From Chromobacterium sp. ATCC 53434 (GTDB taxonomy: Bacteria > Pseudomonadota > Gammaproteobacteria > Burkholderiales > Chromobacteriaceae), in the NCBI RefSeq assembly GCF_002848345.1, contig NZ_CP025429.1, forward strand, positions 1,054,001 through 1,118,000: DNA of 64,000 bases, read 5' to 3'. Positions 46,250 to 54,960 of this stretch are shown here, piece after piece. The position numbers and the translations under genes are program-made. Numbering within the stretch: the stretch's first letter is position 1; each line of letters starts with the position of its first letter. The notes under the pieces were generated by a model. The model saw only the letters and a list, made by a program, of their open reading frames with translations. It did not search any database and was not told where the DNA came from.

Positions 46250-47017
46250 CTAGTCCCGCGCGGCGGCCGGCCTGGGCGCATGGACCTGCATCCGCAACTG
46301 GCGCGGGCTCAGGCCCAGCATCTGCCGGCATAGCCGGGTCAGCGCGCTCTGGTCGGAAAAACCGCAGCCGGCGGCGATGTCGGCCAGCGGGCGGCGGCTG
46401 TGCGCGATGGCGTGGCTGGCGGCCTCCATCCGGGTGCGGCGGATGAAGTCGCCGACGCTCTGGCTGAACACCCGCTTCATCCGCCGGTCCAGCTGGCCTG
46501 TGCTGAGACCGGACAAATCGCACAATTCCTCCAGCCGCAGCGGCCTGTGGTACTGCGCTTGTATGTGGTCGACGCAGGCGGCGAAGCGGGCGTCCAGCAG
46601 TCTTTCGCGGGTCAGTTCGGCGAGGTCGCGCGAGATGCAGACCAGGCCCAGCAGCTGTCCGTCGGTATCGCGCAGCGCCTGCTTGCCGGTCAGGCACCAG
46701 CCGGGCGCGCCGTCCGGATAGACGGTCAGGTCCAGCCGGTCGCGCAGCGGCCGCCGCTCGGCGAACAGCGTCTGGTCCTGCTGGCGGTAGCGGTCGGCCA
46801 TCGCGCCGGGAAACAGCTCGTGCGCGGTGCGGCCTTCCGCCTGCAGGCGGTTGCGCAGCGCGCAGCGGCGCACGCAGCCCTCGCTGATCGCCAGATAGCG
46901 GCCGTCGGTGTCCTTGACCGCGAACACCACGTCCGGCAGATGATCGAACAAGGCCGCCATCGCCCGCGCGGCGGACAGGTCGCTGACGATGTGGGGTTGC
47001 AGCAGCTGCGTCAACAT
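46250..47017 (-). CDS. PAS-AraC family transcription regulator
   Basis: This 255-residue regulator has an N-terminal PAS-like domain (about 20-130: LFDHLPDVVFAVKDTDGRYLAISEGCVRRC...GWCLTGKQALRDTDGQLLGLVCISRD). A C-terminal AraC DNA-binding domain follows with two helix-turn-helix motifs (LRLEELCDLSGLSTGQLDRRMKRVF and PLADIAAGCGFSDQSALTRLCRQMLGLSPRQLR). The same architecture is found in several betaproteobacterial regulators. The target is unknown; it is convergent with the membrane protein gene and next to the collagenase. Confidence 0.88.
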   Translation of the reverse strand: MLTQLLQPHIVSDLSAARAMAALFDHLPDVVFAVKDTDGRYLAISEGCVRRCALRNRLQAEGRTAHELFPGAMADRYRQQDQTLFAERRPLRDRLDLTVYPDGAPGWCLTGKQALRDTDGQLLGLVCISRDLAELTRERLLDARFAACVDHIQAQYHRPLRLEELCDLSGLSTGQLDRRMKRVFSQSVGDFIRRTRMEAASHAIAHSRRPLADIAAGCGFSDQSALTRLCRQMLGLSPRQLRMQVHAPRPAAARD

Positions 47018-47112
47018 GGCGCGGGTCCTTTAATTAATTCCATCAAATTGACCGATTTATTACGTTGTCATTTGTTGAAAGTAACATGGACCATGCCGAT
47101 GCTTTTGGCAAG

Positions 47113-47139
47113 GGCGCGGCGGCATCGAACCGCCGCGCC
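47113..47139 (-). terminator. Hairpin at the end of the collagenase gene
   Basis: GGCGCGGCGG and CCGCCGCGCC form a perfect 10-bp stem with a 7-base loop, about 12 bp past the collagenase stop. No clear T-run follows on the minus strand. Confidence 0.55.
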
Positions 47140-47150
47140 GGATGTTCCGG

Positions 47151-49394
47151 CTAGTCGTAGCTGGTGCTGAGCGTCACATTGGCGTACGGCTGCCTGGCCT
47201 GCAGCGTCAGGTAGTACCAATGGCCGGCCTGCGGCGCGGCGACGGCCACCGACTCCTCGTTGCCAGCCTTGGCCGACGAGTAGTCGAAGCTGGCGCTGTT
47301 CGGATAGCGGTCCATCGCGACGTAGAGATCGACGTCGCCGCTGCCGCCGCTGGTCCACAGCTTCAGATTGCGCGCGCCGGCCGGCATCCAGATGGCGGCG
47401 TAGTAGGCGCCGGACGAGGACAGGCTCGAGATCGAGCAGTGCTTGCCCAGGCGGTTCGGATAGCCCTCGTTGCAGGCCGGCAGACCGGAGGCCGGCGGCA
47501 GCGGCGGCTGGCCGGCGGTGGTGGCGCCCTGCGCCCAGCTGGCGAATTCGCCGTCGTAACGGCTGCCTATCTGCCGCATCAGGCCCATATAGCCGTCGTA
47601 ATCGCCTTTGCGGAACAGCGGCAGCATCGCGTCGACGTCGGCGCGGTGGCGTTCGAACATGAAGCGGGTGGCCATATAGCCCCAGCGGTAGGCGCGGGTG
47701 ACGTAGTCGGCCATGTCATAGGTGTTGCCATAGATCTGGCTCAGCTTGTAGCTGCCGGTCTTGGCGATGTCGATGGCGGTCTGGTTGTCGTTGCGCAGCG
47801 ACAGGTATTCGGCCAAGCCCTCTATCCACCATACCGTGGGCTGGCGGGTCTCGGCGGCGAAGTCGCCGTACATGTCGAAGCGGCCGTCCAGATAGTGGAT
47901 GTATTCGTGCTCCAGATTCCAGACCTTGAACACCGGACGCAGCCAGGAGGCCTCGTGGGCGATGAAGCGGGCCTGGTTGGCCGGGTCGGCCGGATTGCCC
48001 TCGACGTACATGCCGCCGTTGTCGGTGCCGATGCCGTAGATCACGCCGGCGTACTTGGAGTAGTTGTCGTAATCGTCGAACACCACCACTTCCAGCGAGG
48101 TGTTGTTGTCGTTGGCCACCGCTTGCTTGCGCGTTTGCAGCATCTGGTGGAAGTAGGATTCCTCGTTCTGCAGCAGCGAGCACGAGGCCTGCATCTGCTC
48201 GGTCGTCATTTCCTGGGAGCGGATGCTGATGGTGGGGCTGCAGGTATAACGATTGACCAGGATGGCGTCGGCGAGCCGGGTTTCGAAATTGCAGGTGCCG
48301 TACTCGCCGCAGCTGGCGTTGTCGTAGTACTTGACCGCCTCGGCGGCCGCCAGCCACAGCTCGTTGTCGGCGCCGGTCATGCTGCTGCCGGCCAGGATGG
48401 CCTTGGCCTGCGGCTTGATCGCCGGCTTCAGCGCCGGGTACTGCATGAAGCGCAGGCCCTCGCGGGTGGCGTCGCCAAGCTGGAAGGCGGTTTCGGTGCC
48501 GAGCAGGCTGGCCTTGTCGGCCTGGACGAACTGGGTCAGCGCCGCGGAGTAGCTGCCGTCGCTCTGCAGCAGCGGCGCGGCGTTGGCGCGGCCGTGGGCG
48601 TAGAACAGCACCGTCAGCGCACCGGTGAAGCCCTGGCTGGCGGTGGTTTCGCGCAGCGCCTGGACCGCGTTCGGGCTGGCGGACGTGTTGGTGTAGCGCT
48701 GGACGATGGCGCGCATCGACGGCAGGTAGTAGGCCTCGTCCGCCATATTGGTGATCAGCGTCATCACCTCGCCCGCGGTGGTCGGCGCCTGGGCGTTGGC
48801 GGCGAACAGCGACGCGCCGTCGGCCAGTTGCTTGATGCCGGGGCGCAGCACGGTCTGCAGATTGGCGTCCAGCGCCGGCAGCGTGCCGCTGCTGGCCAGG
48901 TAGTAGCCGGCGCGCAGGTATAGCGTCAGATTGACCAGCGCCATCGACGAGGCGCTGTAGCCGGCGGCCTCCTGGGCGAAGCGGCCGGCGACGGCGTTGA
49001 GGTTGGCCGCGCTGTAGATGGTGGACGCCAGAGTCTTGTCCAGAGAGAACAGGCCGTAGGCGCAGGTGTAGTCGGGCAGCGAGACCAGATAGTTGGCGAG
49101 GTCGGCGCCGCCGTGGGCGGCCAGCGCGTTCATGTCCTGGCATTGCGGCGTGGCGGCGTGGCGCGCCAGCTTCTTCAGCGGCCGGCCTATCTGCGCCCGG
49201 CCGTCCTGCAGTCGGTAGCGGGCCTGGAAGTCGCTGGGCGGACGGTGGCGCCACAGCCGCGGCGCCGGCGGCTGCTTGGGCCGGGCCTGCGCCTGATGCG
49301 GGGCCTTGTACAGTTTGGGCGCGGCGGGGGCGGCCGACGCCAGCAACGCGGCGCTGATGGCCAGGCACAGCGCGGCGAGAGAGGTTTTGCGCAT
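47151..49394 (-). CDS. Secreted microbial collagenase (peptidase M9)
   Basis: This 747-residue exported zinc metalloprotease has a signal peptide ending about residue 25 (ASAAPAA). An activator-like helical region (about 85-380) follows, then the peptidase domain with HEYIH at 496-500 and the third ligand region WWIEGLAEYLSLR at about 523-533, as in Vibrio-type M9A collagenases. A C-terminal pre-peptidase/PPC-type domain (about 645-747, NLKLWTSGGSGDVDLYVAMDRYP) completes it. It degrades native collagen in host or environmental matter. GGAG precedes the ATG, and a 16-bp palindrome lies further upstream. Confidence 0.92.
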   Translation of the reverse strand: MRKTSLAALCLAISAALLASAAPAAPKLYKAPHQAQARPKQPPAPRLWRHRPPSDFQARYRLQDGRAQIGRPLKKLARHAATPQCQDMNALAAHGGADLANYLVSLPDYTCAYGLFSLDKTLASTIYSAANLNAVAGRFAQEAAGYSASSMALVNLTLYLRAGYYLASSGTLPALDANLQTVLRPGIKQLADGASLFAANAQAPTTAGEVMTLITNMADEAYYLPSMRAIVQRYTNTSASPNAVQALRETTASQGFTGALTVLFYAHGRANAAPLLQSDGSYSAALTQFVQADKASLLGTETAFQLGDATREGLRFMQYPALKPAIKPQAKAILAGSSMTGADNELWLAAAEAVKYYDNASCGEYGTCNFETRLADAILVNRYTCSPTISIRSQEMTTEQMQASCSLLQNEESYFHQMLQTRKQAVANDNNTSLEVVVFDDYDNYSKYAGVIYGIGTDNGGMYVEGNPADPANQARFIAHEASWLRPVFKVWNLEHEYIHYLDGRFDMYGDFAAETRQPTVWWIEGLAEYLSLRNDNQTAIDIAKTGSYKLSQIYGNTYDMADYVTRAYRWGYMATRFMFERHRADVDAMLPLFRKGDYDGYMGLMRQIGSRYDGEFASWAQGATTAGQPPLPPASGLPACNEGYPNRLGKHCSISSLSSSGAYYAAIWMPAGARNLKLWTSGGSGDVDLYVAMDRYPNSASFDYSSAKAGNEESVAVAAPQAGHWYYLTLQARQPYANVTLSTSYD

Positions 49395-49410
49395 GATTCA
49401 TCTCCGGATG

Positions 49411-49426
49411 CCAGGGTCATCCCTGG
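49411..49426 (-). promoter_or_regulatory. Perfect palindrome in the collagenase leader
   Basis: CCAGGG-TCAT-CCCTGG is centred about 24 bp before the collagenase ATG, just upstream of its GGAG. As RNA it would form a 6-bp hairpin; as DNA it could be an operator. Function unknown. Confidence 0.4.
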
Positions 49427-49445
49427 TGGAGAAAATCATGCCGCC

Positions 49446-49476
49446 GGCGAGGCGGGATTTCTTGGCGCGCCTCGCC
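49446..49476 (-). terminator. Hairpin after the LysR gene
   Basis: GGCGAGGCG and CGCCTCGCC form a 9-bp stem between the LysR stop and the collagenase promoter area. No T-run. Confidence 0.45.
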
Positions 49477-49507
49477 GCCGGCGCGCGCGGATTTGCCAAA
49501 TCCGGTC

Positions 49508-50407
49508 TTAGGATTGCCCGGCCAGCCTGTTCATCGCCAGTTCGATGAAGGCGGCGACCGCCGGCGGCAGATGCCGGCGGCTGGGATAGAGCACGCTGAG
49601 GCCGGCGCCGGGCCGGTGGTATCGCGGCAGCACCGGCAGCAGGCGGCCGGCCTCCAGGTCCATTCGGGTCAGCATGGACGGCAGCAAGGCGATGCCCAGC
49701 CCGGCCAGCGCCGCCCGGCGCAGCGATTGCGCGGTGTTGCCGCTGAAGCGGCCGGCCGCCGGCAATTCGTGCTCCACGCCGTCGGCGCCGGTCAGCCGCC
49801 AGACGGCGCGGCCGCCGGGGCACGGCGGCGCCAGGCAGTCGTGGCGCGCCAGATCGGCCAGGCCGGCCGGCATGCCGCGCGCGGCCAGATAGGCCGGGCT
49901 GGCCACCAGCCCGCCGCCGCCGGCGCCGGGCAGACGCCGCGCGACATAGCCGGAATCGTCGAGCTCGCCGCCGCGGAAGGCCACGTCTATCCGTTCGGCG
50001 ATCAGATCGGCGCGGGCGTCGCTGAGCACGAAATCCAGCTTCACCATCGGGTGGGCGTCAAGAAACGCCGTCACCCATTCCATCGCGAAGAAGTCGAAGA
50101 AATCGGCGGTGGCGGCCACCCGGACCAGGCCGGCCGGCTCGCGTCCGCCGCCGGCCAGGTCCTGGCCGGCGTCCAGCAGCCCGTCCACCGCGCCGGCGCT
50201 ACGCTGAAGAAAGGCCTCGCCGGCGCCGGTCAGCGCCAGCTTGCGGGTGCTGCGCTGCATCAGCCGCGTGCCCAGGCTGTCTTCCAGCTGCTGGATGCGG
50301 CGGCTGACGGTATTCGGCGGCAGGCCTAGCCGGCGGCCGGCCTCGGCGAAGCTGCCGAGACGCGCCACCTGGACGAACAGCGCGACATCGTTGAGATCCA
50401 GCATCAT
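49508..50407 (-). CDS. LysR-family regulator divergent from pirin
   Basis: This 299-residue LysR regulator has a helix-turn-helix at residues 4-45 (LNDVALFVQVARLGSFAEAGRRLGLPPNTVSRRIQQLEDSLG) and an effector domain from about residue 90 (GLVRVAATADFFDFFAMEWVTAFLDAHPMVKLDFVLSDARADLIAERIDVAFRGG), typical of the CrgA/AaeR-like subgroup. It is divergent from the pirin gene with 110 bp between them, so it very likely regulates pirin. The effector is unknown. Confidence 0.9.
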   Translation of the reverse strand: MMLDLNDVALFVQVARLGSFAEAGRRLGLPPNTVSRRIQQLEDSLGTRLMQRSTRKLALTGAGEAFLQRSAGAVDGLLDAGQDLAGGGREPAGLVRVAATADFFDFFAMEWVTAFLDAHPMVKLDFVLSDARADLIAERIDVAFRGGELDDSGYVARRLPGAGGGGLVASPAYLAARGMPAGLADLARHDCLAPPCPGGRAVWRLTGADGVEHELPAAGRFSGNTAQSLRRAALAGLGIALLPSMLTRMDLEAGRLLPVLPRYHRPGAGLSVLYPSRRHLPPAVAAFIELAMNRLAGQS

Positions 50408-50517
50408 TCATTTCATTTTTGGATGAGTTCAATCCAATTATACCGTCTAGTATCGCAATATGGCGGAGGCTAAGCTGTGTCCATCGCGTCATCGCCTACA
50501 TTGAACAGGAGCGCATC

Positions 50518-51366
50518 ATGAACACCGCCGCCATCGCCCGTCCCCGCGCCATCGTCCACCGCAGCCGCGGCAACCGCCACGGTCCGGTCACCCGTTTGTT
50601 GAGTCCGGGCCGGCTGGGCCGCCAACTGAAGCCCTTTGTCTTCCTCGACTGGTTCGACCTGGATCTGAGCGCCGGTCACGGCGGTTTCGGCCTGCACCCG
50701 CACTCCGGCATCGCCACCTTCACCTGGCTGCTCGAAGGCGAGGCGGTGTACGAGGACACCACCGGCGCGCGTGGCGTGCTGCCGGCCGGCGGCGTCGAGT
50801 GGATGCGGGCCGGCGGCGGGGTATGGCATACCAGCGAACCGAGCGCCGCCTCGCGAAGGATGACTGGTTTTCAGCTGTGGCTGGCGCTGCCGGCCGAGCA
50901 GGAACTGGCGCCGGCCGAAAGCGTCTACCTGGCGCCGGAGCGGATTCCCGAGGCCGGTCCGGTCAAGGTGCTGCTGGGCGAATACGGCGGCGTCAACAGC
51001 CCGATTCCGTCGCCACCGGGCGTCAGCTATCTGGCGGTTGGCCTGCGGGACGGAGAACGCTGGACCTTCACACCGCCGGCCGGCCACGAGGTGGCGTGGC
51101 TGGCGCTGAATGCCGGCGGCCTGCGGGTGGCCGGCGAGGAGGCGATTTTGAGCGCCGGCGAGCTGGCGGCGTTCGCCGAATCCGGCGAGGCGCTGGAGCT
51201 GATCGCGGTCGGCGACGCCGCCTTCGTGCTGGGCTCCGCCGTCAAGCATCCGCATGATCTGGCGCTGGGCTATTACTCGGTCCATACCAGCGACGAGGCG
51301 CTGGCGGCCGGCGAGGCCGGGATCGCGCGCCTCGGAGACGAGTTGAAGCGGCAGGGGCGGCTGTGA
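50518..51366 (+). CDS. Pirin family protein
   Basis: This 282-residue bicupin metalloprotein has the pirin motif PFVFLDWFDLDLSAGHGGFGLHPHSGIATFTWLLEGEAVYED, with metal-binding His residues near 59-61, and GVEWMRAGGGVWHTSEP. Bacterial pirins such as YhhW can act as quercetin dioxygenases, while others modulate enzymes. AGGAG lies 8 nt before the ATG. It is paired with a divergent LysR gene, the usual arrangement for pirins. Confidence 0.92.
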   Translation: MNTAAIARPRAIVHRSRGNRHGPVTRLLSPGRLGRQLKPFVFLDWFDLDLSAGHGGFGLHPHSGIATFTWLLEGEAVYEDTTGARGVLPAGGVEWMRAGGGVWHTSEPSAASRRMTGFQLWLALPAEQELAPAESVYLAPERIPEAGPVKVLLGEYGGVNSPIPSPPGVSYLAVGLRDGERWTFTPPAGHEVAWLALNAGGLRVAGEEAILSAGELAAFAESGEALELIAVGDAAFVLGSAVKHPHDLALGYYSVHTSDEALAAGEAGIARLGDELKRQGRL

Positions 51367-51370
51367 CGGC

Positions 51371-53131
51371 CTAGCCTTCGTTCTCCTCCTGGCCGGCCCG
51401 CACCACCTGGTCGCGTCCCTGCCGCTTGGCGGCGTACAGCGCGTGGTCGGCCGCCTGCAGCAGGCTGTGCAGCGTGCGGTGGGCCTCGTCCAGCGCGGCG
51501 ACGCCGAAGCTGGCGGTCAGCGCCAGCGTCTGTCCGGACGCCAGCCGCAGCGGCGTTTCGGCGATGCCGGCGCGCAGCCGTTCGGCCAGCACCGCGCCGG
51601 CCGCCTCGCCGCCGCTGCCGGTCAGCACCACGAACTCCTCGCCGCCGTAGCGGCCGGCCAGGTCGCCCTCCCGGCAGGCGCGCGCGATCATGGCGGCGAC
51701 ATGTTTCAACGCCGCGTCGCCGACATCGTGGCCATGGCGATCGTTGACCTGCTTGAAGTGGTCGATATCGAACAGGATCAGCGCCGCCGGCGTGCCGTCG
51801 CGTCCGGCGCGGGAGATTTCCGCCTCGGCCGCCTCGGTGAAGGCGCGCCGGTTGGCGATGCCGGTCAGAAAGTCTATCCGGGAAATCTCGGTCAGCTCGT
51901 CTATCAGCCGCTGCCGCTCCTGTTCCAGCGTGCGCTTCTCCAGGCTGCTTCGCCGCAGCGCGGCGATGGCGCGCAGCACCTCGCCGATCTCGTTGTCGCG
52001 GCGAGGCTCCGGCACCGCGGCCTCCAGCCGTCCCTGGGCGATGTCGGTCAGCAGCCGGGACGCCGCCAGCAGCGGCTGCACCAGTTGCCGCCGTATGTAG
52101 AAGAACAGCGCCAACTGGGCCAGCAGCCCGATCACGCCCAGGCCGACCGCCGACAGCAGGTGGTGCAGCGCGGCGCGGTGTTGTTGCAGCGCCTCGGCCG
52201 CGGCCGCGGTCAGCATGGCGTCGCGCAAGGTGATGATGGTGGCCATCGTCGGCACGTAATGGGAGGCGAAGCCGGCGGTGTCCACCGGGTAGGCGCGGCC
52301 CTGTTCGCCGGCCTGCACCACCGCGTTCACCAGCGCCATGCCGGCGCCGAAGTAGCGCTGCTCCATCTGGCGCGCCGCCAGCCGGGTCGCCGGCGGCGTC
52401 GCCGGCACGCTGAGCCGCAGCTTGATGGTGCTGCGCAGTTGTTCGATGCGGCCGCGCAGCACGTCCACTTCCTGTTTCTCGTCGGCGGTCAGCGGGCGGC
52501 CCAGCGCCAGCGCCGCGGTCAGCTGCGAACCCAGCCGGCCGGCGTATTCGCGCAACTCGGTCGCCAGCCGGGCGCCGCTGAGCGGGTTGGCCAGCTGCGG
52601 GTGGACGGCGCTGGCGTGGGACGACAGCGCCGCGACCGCCTCCAGCAGCGGCGGGATCACGTCGAACATCCGGCGAACCGCGCCCATCATCTGGCCGGCG
52701 GTGCGCGACGGCTCCGCGGCGGCGGCGTCCACGGCGCCGCGCGCCTGGGTCAGCAGCCGCCGCGCCTGCTGCGCGGCCTGGTTCGCCTGGCGGTGGTCGG
52801 CGGAGACGCCAGGCGACAGCGCCGCCAGCAGCGTGCGCAGCGCGAAGTCGCTGTCCCGTCGGACCTGGCTCATCCGTTTCAGTTTGGCCTGGTCCGGGAC
52901 GGTGCCCAGCAGCGCGTTGGCGGGACCGCGCTCATAGGACACGCGCTCGGCCGCCACCATGGCCAGGCGGGCGACGCGTATGGCTTCCAGGCCATCGTCG
53001 GTGGCGTGGTATAGCGACCATTCGCTGCTGATGATCCATGCCAGCGGCAGGCTGACCAGCACGAACAGGATGGCGGTGGCGATGATGAATATTCTGGACA
53101 GGCGCATCGGACGGTCAGGGTTGGGCGCCAT
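51371..53131 (-). CDS. Membrane diguanylate cyclase with periplasmic sensor
   Basis: This 586-residue c-di-GMP synthase has helix 1 (about residues 12-32), a long helical periplasmic sensor region (about 35-315), helix 2 (about 323-345) and a HAMP segment (RRQLVQPLLAASRLLTDIAQGRLEAAVPE). A coiled coil and a GGDEF domain (about 415-580) follow. The active site is intact as RYGGEEFVVL, with metal Asp in FDIDHFKQVNDRHGHDVGD. The inhibitory I-site RxxD (REGD) lies five residues upstream, so product inhibition is expected. No EAL domain. The start is uncertain; neither 53131 nor 53107 has a clear Shine-Dalgarno. Confidence 0.9.
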   Translation of the reverse strand: MAPNPDRPMRLSRIFIIATAILFVLVSLPLAWIISSEWSLYHATDDGLEAIRVARLAMVAAERVSYERGPANALLGTVPDQAKLKRMSQVRRDSDFALRTLLAALSPGVSADHRQANQAAQQARRLLTQARGAVDAAAAEPSRTAGQMMGAVRRMFDVIPPLLEAVAALSSHASAVHPQLANPLSGARLATELREYAGRLGSQLTAALALGRPLTADEKQEVDVLRGRIEQLRSTIKLRLSVPATPPATRLAARQMEQRYFGAGMALVNAVVQAGEQGRAYPVDTAGFASHYVPTMATIITLRDAMLTAAAAEALQQHRAALHHLLSAVGLGVIGLLAQLALFFYIRRQLVQPLLAASRLLTDIAQGRLEAAVPEPRRDNEIGEVLRAIAALRRSSLEKRTLEQERQRLIDELTEISRIDFLTGIANRRAFTEAAEAEISRAGRDGTPAALILFDIDHFKQVNDRHGHDVGDAALKHVAAMIARACREGDLAGRYGGEEFVVLTGSGGEAAGAVLAERLRAGIAETPLRLASGQTLALTASFGVAALDEAHRTLHSLLQAADHALYAAKRQGRDQVVRAGQEENEG

Positions 53132-53353
53132 CGGCGGTGGGCGCAGGCGCGGTGCTTGATTGAGTATATGCGCTGCGATGGCCGCCCCGCGAGCGGGATT
53201 TTCCGCGCGCCGGTTCGACCATTGTCCATGCCCGCCGCCGCCGGGACCGGTGGACGCAGGCGGGCGGCGGCGATGGTCGCTGTCGCGGCGACCGGACGAA
53301 CTGACCAGTGGGTCAGCCGCCGGCGACCGTGCCGGCGGCCGATAGCGACGGAT

Positions 53354-53977
53354 TCAGGCGCTGGCGCTGACCATGCTGCCGCTGGCGGACGTGCCGCCCG
53401 GCACCGAGCTCTCCAGCGCCTGCAGGAAGCCGCTCAGCGTCGCGTTGCCGTTGCCGGAGCCGCCCAGCGCCGACACCAGATTCTGGAAGCTCTGCTGCAG
53501 CGAAGACAGCGTCGAGGCGTCGGAACTGGCGGAGCCGGTGTCGCTGGAACCGCTGGACGCGTTCAGCTGTTGGATCAGGCTGGCCAGGTCCGTCTGCATG
53601 TCGGGCCGCCGATAGCCGCCGCTGCTGGACACGCCGCCGTCGGACGACGAGGCGCCGGTCTGGCCGCTTTGATCGTGCAGCGCCGCCATCAGGTTCTGCA
53701 TGAAGGCGGCCATCGCCTGTCGCGGATCCTGGCTGGACGAGGTCGAGGAGGTGGAATCGTCATCCGACGACGAGGCGTCGGACGAGGCATCGCCGCCTAC
53801 GCCGATTTGCGATAAGGCCTGGCCGATCGCGCTGATCAGGCCGCCGCCGGGAGGCGGGCCGGGTGGCGGCGTGCCGGCGTCGCCGACACCGTTGGCGTCG
53901 CCGGAAAACCGGGCGCCGCTGATCTGGCCAAGCTGGGAAATCCAGCCGCTGGAGTTGGAAAGGCTGCTGATTGACAT
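53354..53977 (-). CDS. Ser/Gly-rich protein of unknown function near the Cpx locus
   Basis: This 207-residue low-complexity protein (MSISSLSNSSGWISQLGQISGARFSG) has a Gly/Pro stretch (GTPPPGPPPGGG), an acidic Ser run (SSDASSSDDDSTSSTSSS) and helical pieces (QAMAAFMQNLMAALHDQ, LASLIQQLN, LQQSFQNLVSAL). It has no classical signal peptide. The N-terminal Ser-rich start and Asp/Gly-containing repeat recall small bacterial EF-hand-like or secreted Ser-rich proteins, but I cannot assign a family. A perfect CpxR box lies 133 bp upstream. The start at 53977 follows GGGAG; the longer 54016 start does not. Confidence 0.55.
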   Translation of the reverse strand: MSISSLSNSSGWISQLGQISGARFSGDANGVGDAGTPPPGPPPGGGLISAIGQALSQIGVGGDASSDASSSDDDSTSSTSSSQDPRQAMAAFMQNLMAALHDQSGQTGASSSDGGVSSSGGYRRPDMQTDLASLIQQLNASSGSSDTGSASSDASTLSSLQQSFQNLVSALGGSGNGNATLSGFLQALESSVPGGTSASGSMVSASA

Positions 53978-54109
53978 GTTCTGCTCCCGATGTCTTGGAA
54001 CGTATGGCCGGACCATGCGGCCGGCCGGCTGAGCGGCGTCCGCGCGGACGCCGCTGGACGGTTCTGAGCAAGAAGTCGGCCAAAATCAGGCCGGCCGAGG
54101 TGAATTCCA

Positions 54110-54124
54110 GTAAATCCGGGTAAA
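54110..54124. promoter_or_regulatory. CpxR box upstream of the Ser-rich gene
   Basis: GTAAATCCGGGTAAA is an exact match to the CpxR consensus GTAAA-N5-GTAAA, 133 bp before the minus-strand Ser-rich gene and about 840 bp from cpxR. Confidence 0.65.
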
Positions 54125-54229
54125 GCCAGGTTAAGAAAATGTCTTGAAACAACAATGGCATGCGGGGTGGGGCGGCCGGCCGATGGCGGCGCGGCCGCCG
54201 TCGGCAAATCCTGCTGCGGCTTGCCGCCC

Positions 54230-54244
54230 GTTAAGCGGCGTTAA
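54230..54244. promoter_or_regulatory. GTTAA-N5-GTTAA direct repeat
   Basis: GTTAAGCGGCGTTAA has the spacing of a CpxR box, with GTTAA half-sites instead of GTAAA. It is a plausible weaker or variant site. Confidence 0.35.
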
Positions 54245-54315
54245 GCCGGTTGCGGGGCAAGGGCTTGGCGCCGGCCGCCGCCGCGGCGCGCCGGCCGGCG
54301 CGGCAAGTTTTGCCG

Positions 54316-54786
54316 TCACGGTGGCGGCGGGCATGGCGCCGGCTTCAGTTGGCTGCGTTGCTCCGGCGTCAGCAGCGCGCGCGCCTTGGCGTCCAGCTCG
54401 GCCCGCATCAGCAACAGCCGCGCCATCGCCTGCGCGCGCATTTCGGCCAAGGCTCGCACCCGGGCCTCGTCGAACGGATCGCTGGCGGCGGCGCGGCGCA
54501 AGTCCTCGTGCGAGCGCGCCGCCTGCCTGGCCAGCGCGTGCCGCGCCGGCGCCTGCGCCAGCGCCAACTCGAACAGCTTGTCCCGCTGCGCCTCGCTCAG
54601 CCTGACGCCGCGCAGCGAAGGCAGCTCCGGTTCCGCCAGCGCTCCGTGGCCGCGCATCGCCGGCGGCGGGCAGGCGTCGGGCCCGTCGTCGTCGGCGTCA
54701 TCGCGCGCCATCACCGCGGCGGCCAGCGTCGCCGCCGCCATGCCCGCCGCCAGGCGCATCGTCCATTGTCTGCGAGTCGCTTGCAT
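54316..54786 (-). CDS. Spy/CpxP-family periplasmic protein
   Basis: This 156-residue exported protein has a signal-like N-terminus (TMRLAAGMAAATLAAAVMA). The helical Spy/CpxP domain has two LTxxQ-like motifs: LSEAQRDKLFELALAQAPARHALARQAARSHEDLRRAA and LLTPEQRSQLKP. CpxP/Spy proteins are periplasmic chaperones, and CpxP inhibits CpxA. The ATG at 54786 has AGGAG upstream; the longer frame to 54840 has none. It is divergent from cpxR across a region with two repeat elements, one a perfect CpxR box. That makes a Cpx feedback role likely. Confidence 0.82.
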   Translation of the reverse strand: MQATRRQWTMRLAAGMAAATLAAAVMARDDADDDGPDACPPPAMRGHGALAEPELPSLRGVRLSEAQRDKLFELALAQAPARHALARQAARSHEDLRRAAASDPFDEARVRALAEMRAQAMARLLLMRAELDAKARALLTPEQRSQLKPAPCPPPP

Positions 54787-54856
54787 CTCGAGTCTCCTCT
54801 CCGGGGCCAGCCGGGATGGTCGGCCGCGCGATGCAGGCATTGTTTCCCGCCCCGCT

Positions 54857-54871
54857 GTTAAGCGCCGTTAG
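54857..54871. promoter_or_regulatory. Variant CpxR-like repeat in the spy-cpxR intergenic region
   Basis: GTTAAGCGCCGTTAG is a GTTAA-N5-GTTAG repeat with CpxR spacing, 8 bp from the perfect box at 54879. Confidence 0.35.
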
Positions 54872-54878
54872 CGCCGGT

Positions 54879-54893
54879 GTAAAACCGGGTAAA
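54879..54893. promoter_or_regulatory. CpxR box between the Spy-like gene and cpxR
   Basis: GTAAAACCGGGTAAA matches GTAAA-N5-GTAAA exactly, 68 bp before the cpxR start and 93 bp before the divergent Spy-like gene. It implies autoregulation and control of the chaperone gene. Confidence 0.72.
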
Positions 54894-54960
54894 GGATTGC
54901 CGTCGCCACGGGGGCGTGCCTTAATATCGGCACCATCCCGATCACGAGGCGCGGTGTCAG

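Larger units (their letters stand above)
53978..54315. promoter_or_regulatory. Regulatory gap between the Ser-rich and Spy-like genes
   Basis: This 338-bp gap holds no gene. It contains a perfect 10-bp hairpin (AGCGGCGTCC/GGACGCCGCT, 54032-54055) in the leader of the Ser-rich gene, a CpxR box (54110-54124), a GTTAA-N5-GTTAA repeat (54230-54244) and a GC hairpin (54268-54301) after the Spy-like gene. Confidence 0.5.
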
